A DNA stretch of 64,000 nucleotides from Apteryx mantelli (lineage: Eukaryota; Chordata; Aves; Apterygiformes; Apterygidae): positions 13,534,001-13,598,000 of the forward strand of contig NC_089994.1 in the NCBI RefSeq assembly GCF_036417845.1, in the 5' to 3' direction. Below the pieces are notes generated by a model that saw only the letters and a program-made list of their open reading frames with translations, had not been told where the DNA came from and did not search any database. Positions 34,901 through 46,600 of this stretch are shown here, in pieces (position 1 is the stretch's first letter; each line of letters starts with the position of its first letter). A program made the position numbers and the translations under genes.

Positions 34901-37550
34901 GGCTTTTTTCAGATGTTTCCAAAGTATGGATGCAACCTCAGATACCAAAGATACATTTCAGTTCAGGATCTGAATTAGTGTCTTACTATATCATTAATCT
35001 CGTTTCCATATTAGTTCAGTCTTACATTTATGTGTTCAAATTGCCAACCCAGGTGTCAATTAACAGGGGAACTAGAAAGGGCTATTATTGGGACTCTGAT
35101 GGGAAATACGCTCTCACAAACGAATTAATCTTGCTGTAGCTAGTGTTAGCAAATGATTTTAAATTTCCCTACCCAAATAGTTTGGTAATTTTGTCAACCA
35201 ATAGCAGGCAGGGTCTAGGCGGTCTAGTGAGATACTGGCAAGTTTCAAATCTTTCTGCAAAGCTCCTAAGATATTCTAAGCCCTTTACAAAAAAACACAT
35301 AGATTTTAATTACCTAAATGGCTTATGTGACAAACTTTCCATTGAGGCAAATGGAGTAGTAGACTGACTTTGTGTGCTTACAGAGTGTACAATAAGGAAC
35401 TTCAATGCAAAACGTTGATACTGGAATCTCCTGCTTAGATGCTTCCTCATCTTGAAGGTGCCTGATTTCTTTTGCACTGTTCTTTTTGATCATAGGTTTC
35501 CCCAGGCACTCCAAGTTGCTTTTTTGTGCCTTGCCAGAATGATTCTGTCTCAACAAAACTGATCAGTTCAGATTCTTTGGACCAAAGTAGCAGCTCAGGA
35601 GAAAACAAGACTTTCCAGGTCAGATGTACTCAGTTTGTGGATTATATCCATGACAATTTGGGGAAGATACTGAAAGGCCCCTAATCCTAACGAGGAATGA
35701 GCAACAGCCAGGAATAAGCAGCACTCACTGTCAGAATATTCATCTAGCCCACAGTCTAATTTCTGTGTGCTCACAAGTTGAGCCTAAACAAAAGATATGT
35801 GGGCTACATGAGTTATTCCAATGGTAGCAGCTTTACTTCAGCCATTCTTCATCTTGGGGCATCTCTGGAGCGCACAGTGGCTTAGTTGTCTGAATTAGCT
35901 GTGAATTGCATGCACAGTGATTCCAGTCAAGAAACAAGAAAGCAAAAAACAAGAAGAGCCATAAGCATCAGCTCTTCATCATCAGAGGAAGAAGGGGACA
36001 GAAGGATTCGAGTGCTGTGTGCTGATGTTAGGCTGCCTCAAAGTGCTGGCTATTGTGGTCTCCTCCTGCGCCCCTGTGCAGGGGAACTCTGGTCGATAGC
36101 CAGGCATCTTTATTACATTGCATCCCTAGTTGCTAACCTCCAGTGCAAAGTTTGAAATCCTTCTCTAGTTTCTATTGTAGCTATAAACTTCTTGAAGTAG
36201 TTCTTTTCAGTGATAAAAGAATTATTCAGTGACTATATTTGCAGGACCAGGAGTACAAAAGTACTCTCTGAGACGGTCTGGGAACCACTGTAGCCAGCTG
36301 TTAAGGGTGTTGGGAATGTACAAATCCCTGCCTGCCAGCACGCAGTGAGAACACAGACAGTGTTATGCTATTTCCTATGTGTTATATACACACAGACAGG
36401 CAATAGTCAGCTCCCAAAAATGTAAGCTAGAAATGCCCACTACATTCAGACTTCTGTTGAGGGAAACAAAACCTCATCCAGAAATCTGAAAGATGTTTTT
36501 GAGAACAGTCTCTGCTTCACACTGCTTTGTTCTGTTTTTCTCATTCTCAAACATAGAGTTAACTCTTGCCTGACACTGTACTATGGAAGGGAGAGTGGCA
36601 AATTCTATAAAAAGTGTAGCATCCATTCCTTTGCTCACTTGGCTTGTACTATAAGAAAATAAAGCCATGGTTCCTATTTATTTTGGGGACTGTTGAGAGG
36701 GTTGCAATTGCAGTTTGCAAGGTAGCCTTGGCAGAGCAATGTGTCTACTCCTTTCTCAGGAAATTCAAAATGATAAGATTCACCCACAGAATGGGAGAAT
36801 AAAAGGGAAGGTTTAAACTCGTCTTGAAAAGTGACCATTAATTTATCACCTACTTGGCTATCTTAATATTCTCTGCTAACTAATTCAATCTTTCTTAACT
36901 ACACCCTACTTCTAGTAGGCATCTGCACTTTTTTTTTCTTTTTTTATGGTCATCCAGTTATGTAACAGCTTCATCCTTTCCTGGGGGTCTTCTCCCCAGA
37001 ATTCCCTCTGCTATAGAAGTATATTTGACAATATATACTTCTGTGCTAAACACACACTGTGCTAAAAACAACAGCAGTTGTACTAGCGAAATCTCCCAGC
37101 CTCCCTGTAAGATAAAAAGCACTAACTTCCAACCCTTAGAAGTCTAAGTACATTTTTAAAGAAGTGATTTTTTTTAGAAGTACCCAAAATTATTCTGTAC
37201 ATTAGGGCACTTTAACAGTTTTTAATGGTTCCCAATAAGCCCAGTTCTATGGGCTCATAGTGACAAATAGAACATCTGGTTTTACAGAGGAAGAAAGTCC
37301 TGATAACAAAATATAAAATCTCTGAACCATTTGTAGTCTTCCTGTACTGCTGGTGTGGTGATGCTAGAAGGTTGATCGGCATTAAATTGAAGTTAACTAC
37401 AAAACTAATTCTAAAGATTTATCCTGTATGATTAATGAAGTCAAATTCATGCTGACAGATCAGTAGTATCACAAGATACCATCACTACTTTCTCTTGCTT
37501 ACATATACATAAAAATAAAGTTTCCATGTTTCTAATCATTTTCACTGCAG
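28961..37550. other. Intergenic region upstream of PIWIL1, proximal
   Basis: No coding exon is recognised on either strand; all open frames are short and lack family motifs. A 9-bp inverted repeat (GAATTCAGT at 34064-34072, ACTGAATTC at 34114-34122) is present. A hAT-like terminal string (CTGGGAACCACTG) occurs near 36280 without a partner. Confidence 0.55.
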
Positions 37551-37559
37551 TTTAATGAA

Positions 37560-37790
37560 ATCCATCCAACTTGCCCATATCTCTCTGATAATGAGATATC
37601 CAGAAATCAGCACAATATTTCAAGAACAGATCAAGAGATGAGCAGAAGGCAAGACTTCTCCTGACTCAATCCAAAATTTTACGTTAAATGCAATCCTAAA
37701 TTGTGTGGATTCTTTTGCTGCACTATTATAATAAATATTTGTGTTCAGCTGCTCATGCCCATCTTTGCTAGTTCCCTGGTTATCCTTCCC
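37560..37790. mobile_element. Degraded CR1 LINE fragment
   Basis: CCAGAAATCAGCACAATATT, then GATGAGCAGAAGGCAAGACT, then CAATCCTAAATTGTG and GTGTTCAGCTGCTCATG follow the order of the amniote CR1 3' region. It is strongly diverged; the assignment is by eye. Confidence 0.5.
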
Positions 37791-40700
37791 CTCTGAATAT
37801 CAGCTATCTGAATATCTTATCCAGTAGTTGCCAACTTCTGGTCATTTCCATAAGGATTGCATAAAGGTAATTTACTCTTATTTTCTGCCCCTATTTCTAG
37901 TTTATATAATTTAGCATATCCCTGGCCCAATCTATGAATCTCACTAGTGCATTTGTCCCTATTTCTGCCAAAGATGCCTGTAACACTAGTCTGAACTACT
38001 GTCCTTGCGACAGCTCCCTAATCAAGATAATTTTTTCCCACTACTTTTTTAGTCTGTGGTTTCCTTATTTCTATCTGGCACATTTCTCTGATAGACTCTT
38101 CAAATCAAAGTTATTTTAAGCAAAATGCATATAGACAGGACACTTCTCCCGAAACAGAGAGGATCTTGCCCAGGACCTGTTGACAATAGCCAGAAAGGAA
38201 AAAGAAAAACAACGATCTTTCTTATTACCTGGCCTCCATCAACTGTTGTTATTAAATTCAGGACAACTGTGCTGCTGCAAATTTACTCTAATCAGTTGGA
38301 CTCCGTTATTAGTTCATCATTGTCACTACTAACCTTTTCATTTCCACAGATATTCATCTCTAAGTATCTTAATTAAGCAGAAATAATGAGCTAGTGAATT
38401 CACTTCATAGCACCTCCTATACTAAATACAAGATAGGTGATGCTAAAACTGATTACTCTGTGCATTTGAGATAGGAATCATGAGCTAAATTTCATAGGAA
38501 ATTTGCAGAGAAGTAAAAACAGAAAAAAAAAACATAACATACAATGATTCACTTCCATTTTCCTTTTCCCCTTGGCTTCCTTCTTACCCTTCCTTCCACT
38601 GGAGAAACTGTCTGGCCCATTGTATTTCCTCAGATAACTGCCTAGATGCTACCTAGAACTGTAGTTAATTTTTCCTTAAATCTATGTTTAACAGATTTCT
38701 TACGATGGCTATATTGATATTGCCTGACACTCTGTTTTAGTATAGCCAAGCAAATGCTATTCCTTTATTTAATTCAGAAGATATATAGATTAAGGTAGAT
38801 GCAATATCTTTCTGTAACAAAGGACTTGCCCGGTATTTTTTGGAAACAGACAAAAAATAAGACACGTCATATTTCAGCAGAATAAAAAAATGCAAGGAGA
38901 GCATTACTCCAATGCTTTTGTATTGTGCATTTCAAAGTTTGGACCCAGTGGGTGGGGCAAAAATAAATCAGGGCCTCCTATGGTGAAAATGTATTTGGGA
39001 TTCAAGCATCTAGAATCTGACCCTGTCTTCGGCTCCCTGGGATTGTCAGCTGCTTCAGGGGTCGTCTGATATATACCTCCTTTCTCACTTCTGAGAATTT
39101 TTAGCTTGGAGTGTGTTTGAAAACACTTCAGAAAAAGGGTGGAAAACACAGAGTGCCTTCTTTGAAATACACTCCTTTGTTAAATTCCTTTCCCAAGGGT
39201 AAAGAGACTCTCAAACACCTGAGGGCAACAAATGACTCTATTGAACGCTCTCACAAATGACCTAATCAACTCCCAAAGGGTTACAACAGCTTATTTGTCA
39301 TCATTTCTTGTCAGCTATTTATAGCACCAATGTAAATTGAAGCAAAACAATAAATACCTGAGTTATTTTCTTTTTTTTGTGAACGTTCTTTAGAGAGCAA
39401 ATGGTGCTTTACAATTTAAAAACGTCGACAATTAATTCTGCAACTGAATTTAAATTATTCTCACACATTTTATGTTAAACAAAGTTTATATGTACCTACA
39501 TTAAACACATTTTGTCACCATTTCACTCACTCTCCTTGGAATATTTGCAAACAATGACTTCATAAAATTCAGGTTTAGTTAACTTTTAAAATATCAAATC
39601 ATAGCCTGATGGACCATGTTATAAATGCTCCTGCTAAATGGATTTCCACACGGACTGTGGTGAGGAACCATGGTGATCAACACAGTAGTAAAGATCCTGC
39701 TCTCAGTAACATTAATTTGAAGATGCAGTAACTTCATCACGTTTAAAAGCTGTCCTGGACTGCATTCTGGTCCACGATACCATCCATTGCATTGCACTCG
39801 CGATGAAAAGAGGTTGTAAAACTGTCCTAACAGAGCAGCTGAAAGATTTACCCATTCGTGTTGTTAAGAGATAGCATAAGTTAGAGTAGAAGAGACTTAT
39901 CTGAGGCAGTCTGCTACAGTTTTCACGAGTTAGCTGAGGGCACAGGATCAGTGTGTAGCTTGGCACTATCATTTGCACATTTAGCCCAGCCTGTGCATTA
40001 CATAAGCATCAGGGATCAGTTGTGGCTTAAGCTCACCAGTGAACACTCCCAAAACAAAACACTGCAGGGATATTCTGAAGAAGTGCTTTTATAACAACTC
40101 AAGCAGTAACACAGTCCTATGGATTTTAGACTATGACTGTAAGGTTTTATTCACTCAGTAAAATAAAAGTCTAAAAACATGAGAAATTTACAATTTAGTA
40201 AATATTCTGAATTAAGTGCTGACCATTATTATTTTTGTCCTAACTATAGAAGTAATACAGATTTCAAGGTTACAGCTATTATTATGACTCCTGCATACTA
40301 GTCTTAAATGGTGAAATAGCTCAAGAAAAGACTGACCAGCTGTAAGTTTGAGTATATTGAATTGGCTCCAATTTATTTCAGGATGCAGTTTGGACACCCA
40401 GTGCCTCTGGAATGAGGAGCAGATCAAGGTTGTACTGAGTGTGGATAAGAGCTGCTATCAGACTGCTGACCTTCCAAGGAAAAGCCACATTCACTCTACT
40501 CATGCTGGAAGAAGTTGGAGAAAAATAATGCAAGTTGCCTGGATACATTTCAGAAAATTAGAAATAAGCTGAAGAACAGGATTTTAAAAGATCCCAAATT
40601 TACATTCCTAAATGAAAATCATTTTCAGTTACTTGCTGTATTTTCTTTTGTAGATATTCTCATTCTACCTTTAGACCAAACAATAACATTAAATTCTCAT

Positions 40701-40880
40701 TAAATTCTTTTTACATTATTAACTTCTGGAATCTGAACAGGAAAGCACTATAGTCTTTAACAATAGTGACAAATCAGCATTTCCCTAAACAAAATGGTAA
40801 GTCTCAGAGCCAATTGTATCAAATACAGATGTACTATCAATCAAGTATATTTGATATTATACTATATTTATCAAACAGAA
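37791..40880. other. Intergenic, nothing recognised
   Basis: AT-rich, mostly unique-looking DNA without exon signatures, RNA genes or assignable repeats. Confidence 0.5.
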
Positions 40881-40900
40881 GCTGCACTTGTATATGGCGT

Positions 40901-41094
40901 CACTGACTTGAATTGAGTTGGGCAAATACTTGTCAACTAAGTCTAGCATAAATGGCTTTACCACTATTTGTAAGCAATAATTCTGAAGTATCACCATACC
41001 TCTAGACACAACTGAACAAAATGACTGAGGGTTCAGCCGGGGTTCTTTCGGTACCTCTTTTGTTGCGATTTGCCCAACTCCAGTCAAGTTAGTG
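40901..41094. repeat. 194-bp inverted repeat with 27-bp arms
   Basis: The left arm 40901-40927 and right arm 41068-41094 are inverted copies matching at 24 of 27 positions, both containing the string GAGTTGGGCAAAT. The spacer is 140 bp. The outer parts resemble the GACTTCAATGGAG-type strings of old sauropsid interspersed repeats. It may be a decayed MITE or part of one. Confidence 0.6.
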
Positions 41095-43430
41095 GAGCTC
41101 TGCCAATTGACAGTATCCTGCTGAAGTGGCCTTAAGAAATCCAGCCACATATTAACCTAGTATATTCTCTGAGTTCTCCCTGGAATATTCTACGCAGACT
41201 GCATCATTTGTAATACAGCACAGTATATAAAATATGTCTTTCCATCTCTTGCAATATCTCTTGCAACATTCTTTGACTTATCAGCTTCATTGTCATCATC
41301 ACCTCTTTCATATATTTCTTTTGATGTCTCTGATGAAAATAGCTATCTCCTGACTGCAGGAGTCAACATCTTGGTTACTTGTTTTGCTGGTCCATATGCA
41401 TATATAAATATATAAATATATTTAAATTTTTGTAGTTATTGCACAAATTCCTTCTGGGAAAAGAAGAAAGGGACAGAATTCACAAGGCATTCGGATACTG
41501 CTGTGATAATGGTAGTAGTAGAAAGAAAATGGAAAAGAGTAAGGAAGCATTAAGGGTTTGTCAAAAGAAACAGGCATATGCCCAGGACAAGATTTACAGA
41601 GATTTTAGGCACCTAAATTCCAAACTTCCATCTGCCGAATTTCCACTTAGCATATCCCAGAGATCTAAGCCTCAACATGGCTAAAATCATTCTTTGACTG
41701 CTTGGTTTCCAGACACTCACAGTTGTGTCTTCTGGACACATCTGGTCTGAGCAGCTAGGTACCAGCTCCTGCCAAAGCCCTCATGGAATACGGGACCTAG
41801 ACAGAGTACCAAGATACCAGTTCCTTGAGGAGCATAACAGATATATATCAACAGCTTGGCACAATGCACAGTGGTTGTGGCCATTTGTACTTTAACATAG
41901 CAGGTCTGACTGTTATATGCAGTGGTTTCATGGTGAGAGAAGGTCAGCCTCAGCCAGAAGGTATAGGTCAAAATGAAAAAGAAAGTAACCACGAGAGAAA
42001 ACACATCATTATTTTATATTTATAAGGAAGGGGGAATTCTGGGTGCCCATCTGAGCGTAAAGAAGTTCTTGTTTTCAAAGTCTGCATATTGCTATGCTGT
42101 TTCTCTTATCCCTGCTAATCTCCTTGAATGCAGATTAAAAATGTCCAGAAGGAAACACAGTTTACTAAAAGTACCAAAGAAAGTATGTCTTTTTCCCGAG
42201 GTTTCAGAGATAAGAGTAGGAGCCAAAAGGGAAAATCCTGCTCGTGGCAGCTGTTAGCTTTAAGAAGTACTAACAGTTGTGAGCATTACACTAAATCACT
42301 CTCTATCTTAATAAATGTGATTCATCTCACCCAACTTCTGCTATCTAAAAGTTAGGAATTTAATCTGAACTAGTTATCTAGACCCCATCAATGGGAATAG
42401 TGCATCATATCTAGAGGATATTGTTTCCTGTCGTAAGTATTGCTAGGATGGGCTCATTCTGCTGGTGCTGGTTTCTTTCTATCAACAATAGATTCTCCTA
42501 AACTAATCATCTAGGTTCATGCCTAAGTTTTAGATGGTTAAAGCTAAAAGAAAGTAATTCCTCTTTTTTGTAGCCATTATAATTTTGTATATGGTCACTA
42601 CGCTGAAGGAAAGATGAATGCCTTTAGGCAGCTGTAGACAAAGGAGCAAAGGAAAATATATATATTCATAAGAAAATGTCTGAAAAAAGCCTTCATGTTG
42701 CTATTGTATTGTTGTATCCAGAATGGCTTGTGGAGACAGGACACCCCAGGTTTGTAAGGATCTCATCTTTTGCAAGATCAGATGATACAAAAGTGGACTA
42801 GATTTTAGGCACACAAAATTGTCTGCTGCTTATTTTTGTTTTGCACAATGAGAACTCCTTTTTGGTTAGTTCTCAGGTATTATCACAGCAGGTAAGATTA
42901 GTAAGAACAATAAAATATTACCAATATATATAGGTAGCTACTGTTAAATGACAGTTTTGTAAAAACCTGTTTAGAGCTGGATTAGGCTTGGTACTCAAAA
43001 TGCTGATAGCAGTGATGATAAATGTTATTGAAATATTGTTAATACAGACACATCCTGACATATGTCCTCTACAGATTTTCTAACTTGTAATATATAATAA
43101 ACAGAACACCAGTCAGATCTAGGGAAAAGAAAAAAAGGAGAAGCTATAAAATGACCATAATATAGTGATACAATCAAGTGCCTCTCCAAGTCTCAATTTA
43201 TGTATTTAAATGATCTTTGCCTTAAACAATGGTGGTAACCAGACAGACATATGGTAAATAGGTCCTGATCCATTACGTACTATTCAAACCAAGAAAGCTG
43301 GTGGGGGAGAGGGAGGTTTGGTATTAAAAGTGATCTGGTGTTATGTACACTCAAGTAACCCCTTCATGGGGAAGAAGAAGAAAAAAAAAACCTTTGTGAA
43401 AAGGGAAAAAAAATCTTAAAAAGCAAAGCT
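41095..43430. other. Intergenic, AT-rich
   Basis: No exon or RNA gene recognised. Contains a TATAAATA-type simple repeat near 41396-41424. Confidence 0.5.
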
Positions 43431-43655
43431 GAACACTTTGCTGCTGTGCGGTGAAAGTGAGAAACGGTCCCCCCTGCCGGGGAAGTTGATGAATAATCCG
43501 CAGATCTCAAGCTGAGCCTTGGGCTCAGAGCGGCTGGTATCCCATACTAACACTAATCAACCAGTATGAAACATCCATTTTAAACGCAAATGAGGGGGGC
43601 CTTTTCAAAGGAGACCCAAGGAGGGGAGGGAGGGGGAGTTCAAAGCTCAAAATGG
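43430..43655. promoter_or_regulatory. Candidate conserved regulatory element
   Basis: A GC-richer island in AT-rich DNA with several binding-site-like strings: TTCAAAGG (43596-43603) and TTCAAAGC, resembling TCF/LEF sites; a CAAAG…CTTTG pair near 43422-43440; and ACGCAAATGA. No open frame or repeat explains it. That it is an enhancer is inference. Confidence 0.25.
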
Positions 43656-43694
43656 TTCTTTCTTTCTTTCTCTCTCTCTCTCTCTTTTTTTTTC
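43656..43694. repeat. (TTTC)n(TC)n pyrimidine microsatellite
   Basis: TTTC units pass into a TC run and then a T9 tract; all-pyrimidine on the plus strand. Confidence 0.9.
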
Positions 43695-46600
43695 TAAAGA
43701 AGACAGAAATATGGTTGGTTATTATCTAAGTTATTGCTACAAAGAATTTTGAAATTAAAAGATAAGCTTTCAGAGGAAGCTCAGTAATTTTCATAAAGAA
43801 GGACTTAAAACAGATGTGCCCTCTTTATTCGGGGTGTGCTTGAAAAAATATAAATGCATTTTTAACATAGCAGGGGGAAAAAATCATATGGTTACACATT
43901 TGTCTCCTGGGCACAAATAATTAAAAAAAAAGTCTCACTGCATTAAGTATCTCACAAATAGCCACCACGAGAACTTTCTTATCTAGCAGAAAGTGGGGTG
44001 AATGAGTAGCCAATGTTTAGAAAACAGAAAAATATCTTGTTTTTTGTTCTGTTTCTCCTTTTTTCACTCTGACTTTTCCTTTTTAAATAACTGCTAATGC
44101 AAATTAACATTTTCATCAGGGTCAGTCTATAACTGCTAGTAAAGCTCTAATATTTACTGATATTTTATTGGCTGTTTTTCTTCTCAGTTAACTTTTTCTA
44201 ATACTTTCTGTTTCTAGTAATATGCTGTGGAAAATAAATTCTCTATCAAAAACTCTGGTATCTTTCATTTCTTGTGCTGATATTAGACTGCTCTTGGAGA
44301 TTCTGCCCAGAAAAAATTGCCACTCATGCCAGAGAAGGTTTTCTTAAATAAATGCTAGGGATTGAGATGTTAAGGATTCAATGTTTTCTAAATGTTCTCT
44401 CTAAAGAGTACTAGCTTTGCATGAGCTATTTTTGCCTTATTTTCCTACCTCCATGCTGGAAGGAGGATGTATTTTCTGTAGGAATTTATTGCTAGAATAT
44501 GGCATAGAGAGGAGCTAATTTGATTTTCTGGAATAAAGAAACATGACAGTCTTTGTAACAACTTTCTTCCCAAGAAAACCACAACGTGTCCTGACTGGTT
44601 GCTCATCTACAGCTTTTAACAAGTCTGACAGCTGCCGAGGGAAAGTTTTTGTACAGAACATCCCTGACTTGTTTTGTTAAGTACACAAAGGGCTAATTAT
44701 CCTGCAGCACTAAACTTAGGCGTACCTTTTGGCTGGAGCAGCAAGAAGTTGTAACTTCTTCCTTTTCAAGAACACCTCTTGAAGAGGGCTGTTTCTGAAA
44801 GCCTACCTTTACCACGTCTCAGGCAGGGCTTTCAAAGCCTGGGGCAAATCTCCCACTGGTCTCAGAGAGAGCAGCTCGTACATCTATGCTTTCTTCTTGT
44901 TGCTCTCCAGATTGGTTCAGGTGACATCAGAGACGTCTTTAGTGGCAAACACTGTGTGCCACCCGTGCAGGCTCACTGCGTCCTTGCAGTACCCCTTGCA
45001 GAGAGCGACCCTGAGACAGGCAGCGGCTGGCACAGCCAGCACAGTGGCCCCCTCCGCGCTGGGAAGCTCGTTCCCACGCTGTCCCTGCCACCAGGCAAGC
45101 CTTATGGCAGAGCCAACTTTTCTGGCAGGCACCGCACTAGCATTGCTAACAGCGCTGCTCCGTGCAGGAGCCCTAGCAGAAGGGCAGGTCAGGAGGGGAA
45201 GGTCATCCCTCATTAGTTATCAGACCCAACAGAATTTTACCTTCTAGCTCTTCCAAGTCACAGGAGACTATCAAGGACTATCAGATAAGATACTCCGAAC
45301 CAAGGCTGGTAAAAAACCTTTCAAACAGCAACAAGACAAGCAAGGCATATTGCTGTCACACTTCTCCTGGGGCAAGTATGAATCTGAGTCCCCTTGCTAC
45401 ACAAGGGTATGCTCCCTACAACCATCGCAGCTGCCATTTTTATTTGACTTGCTAAAAGTTGTTAAATTAGCTGCTTACTGCCGCAAAGGTCCACTGCGGC
45501 AGCTAAGGACCACAGGGTCCAGCTTCTTTCTCCTTGTCTTGTTCTCTCCTTGACTTGCGAGGGGGAGAGGAGCGTTACACGGCTGCGGGTTCCCAGGAAG
45601 GAAGAAGTCCCAGCTGGTCAGCAAAGCTGTTCTTCCAAAACAATGCAAGGCACTCACAGCTGGATGGAAGGTCTGATCCTCTTTACTTCTGTGTGAATAT
45701 CAATTTTTGATAACAAATACATGCATTTAACAGCGTAGTAACATAGGTTCAGATATCATTTTGCTGCGCACAGCTATTGTCTGGAATCTGATACTGCAAA
45801 TCTGATGGTTGTAAATATGCCGTGAACTTTGAAGGGAGTTGTCTAGCTATGAGGAATGTGGTCCTTCCATTACCAGTTATGTCAGCTGACAGCTGTACTC
45901 ACAACTAAGCCACAGAACAATAAAACAGCACCTAATTCTTGGAGGGAGTCAGGCACGGCAGGAGACCTGCTTTGACATTTGCCCATTTATGACTTAAATA
46001 TTATGGCCACCCAGCAGTAGGAGAAAAGCAATACAACCTTTTGACATAAAAAGCACCTATTATCTAGTTTTCCTTTTGTATAAGCAAAATAACATTCTTG
46101 ATGCCCAGTACAGCTCTTTTAATGAAGTAGTCAGAGGAAAAAATCTCGCTGAAGAAAAATGAGATTCCAGATGCAAATGTTTCTGTCCTCAGCATACAGA
46201 AATCAGAGGCTCGAGGTGTATGGCAGTGGCCTCAGGAATTGTGTTCACTTTTCTGTAAACGAGAATACTTTGTATTGGAAATCTTACTTTAATTTAATAG
46301 TGGTATAATTGTAACGTAACAAAAATACAATGTCCCTTCTGTTCCTGTCTTTTCATATTCCAGAGCTCGCTTTCAAGGTTGAATAATGACTTCTAATCTC
46401 TGTAGTAACGCTTCACGTGTTTACACAAAACCAGCTGCTTCCCACAGATTACTTGTGGGTCATGAAGGCAGTCTTCCTACGTCCTGCATTAGACCTCATT
46501 CATGACCAGCAGCCCAAGAATGCACCTCCCCCCCCAAATCCTGAACTGAAATAGCAAGTAGTTGACCACGATCACCCTTGGTTAGCCCAATAAAAGAGGG

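Noticed and set aside
36260..36295. Possible hAT transposon end (CTGGGAACCACTG)
   Set aside because: Resembles a hAT terminal repeat, but no partner terminus with a matching 8-bp duplication was found nearby.
44779..45216. 145-codon open frame in a GC-richer patch
   Set aside because: No recognisable motif, overlapping frames of similar length on both strands, and no splice or promoter context. Composition explains it.
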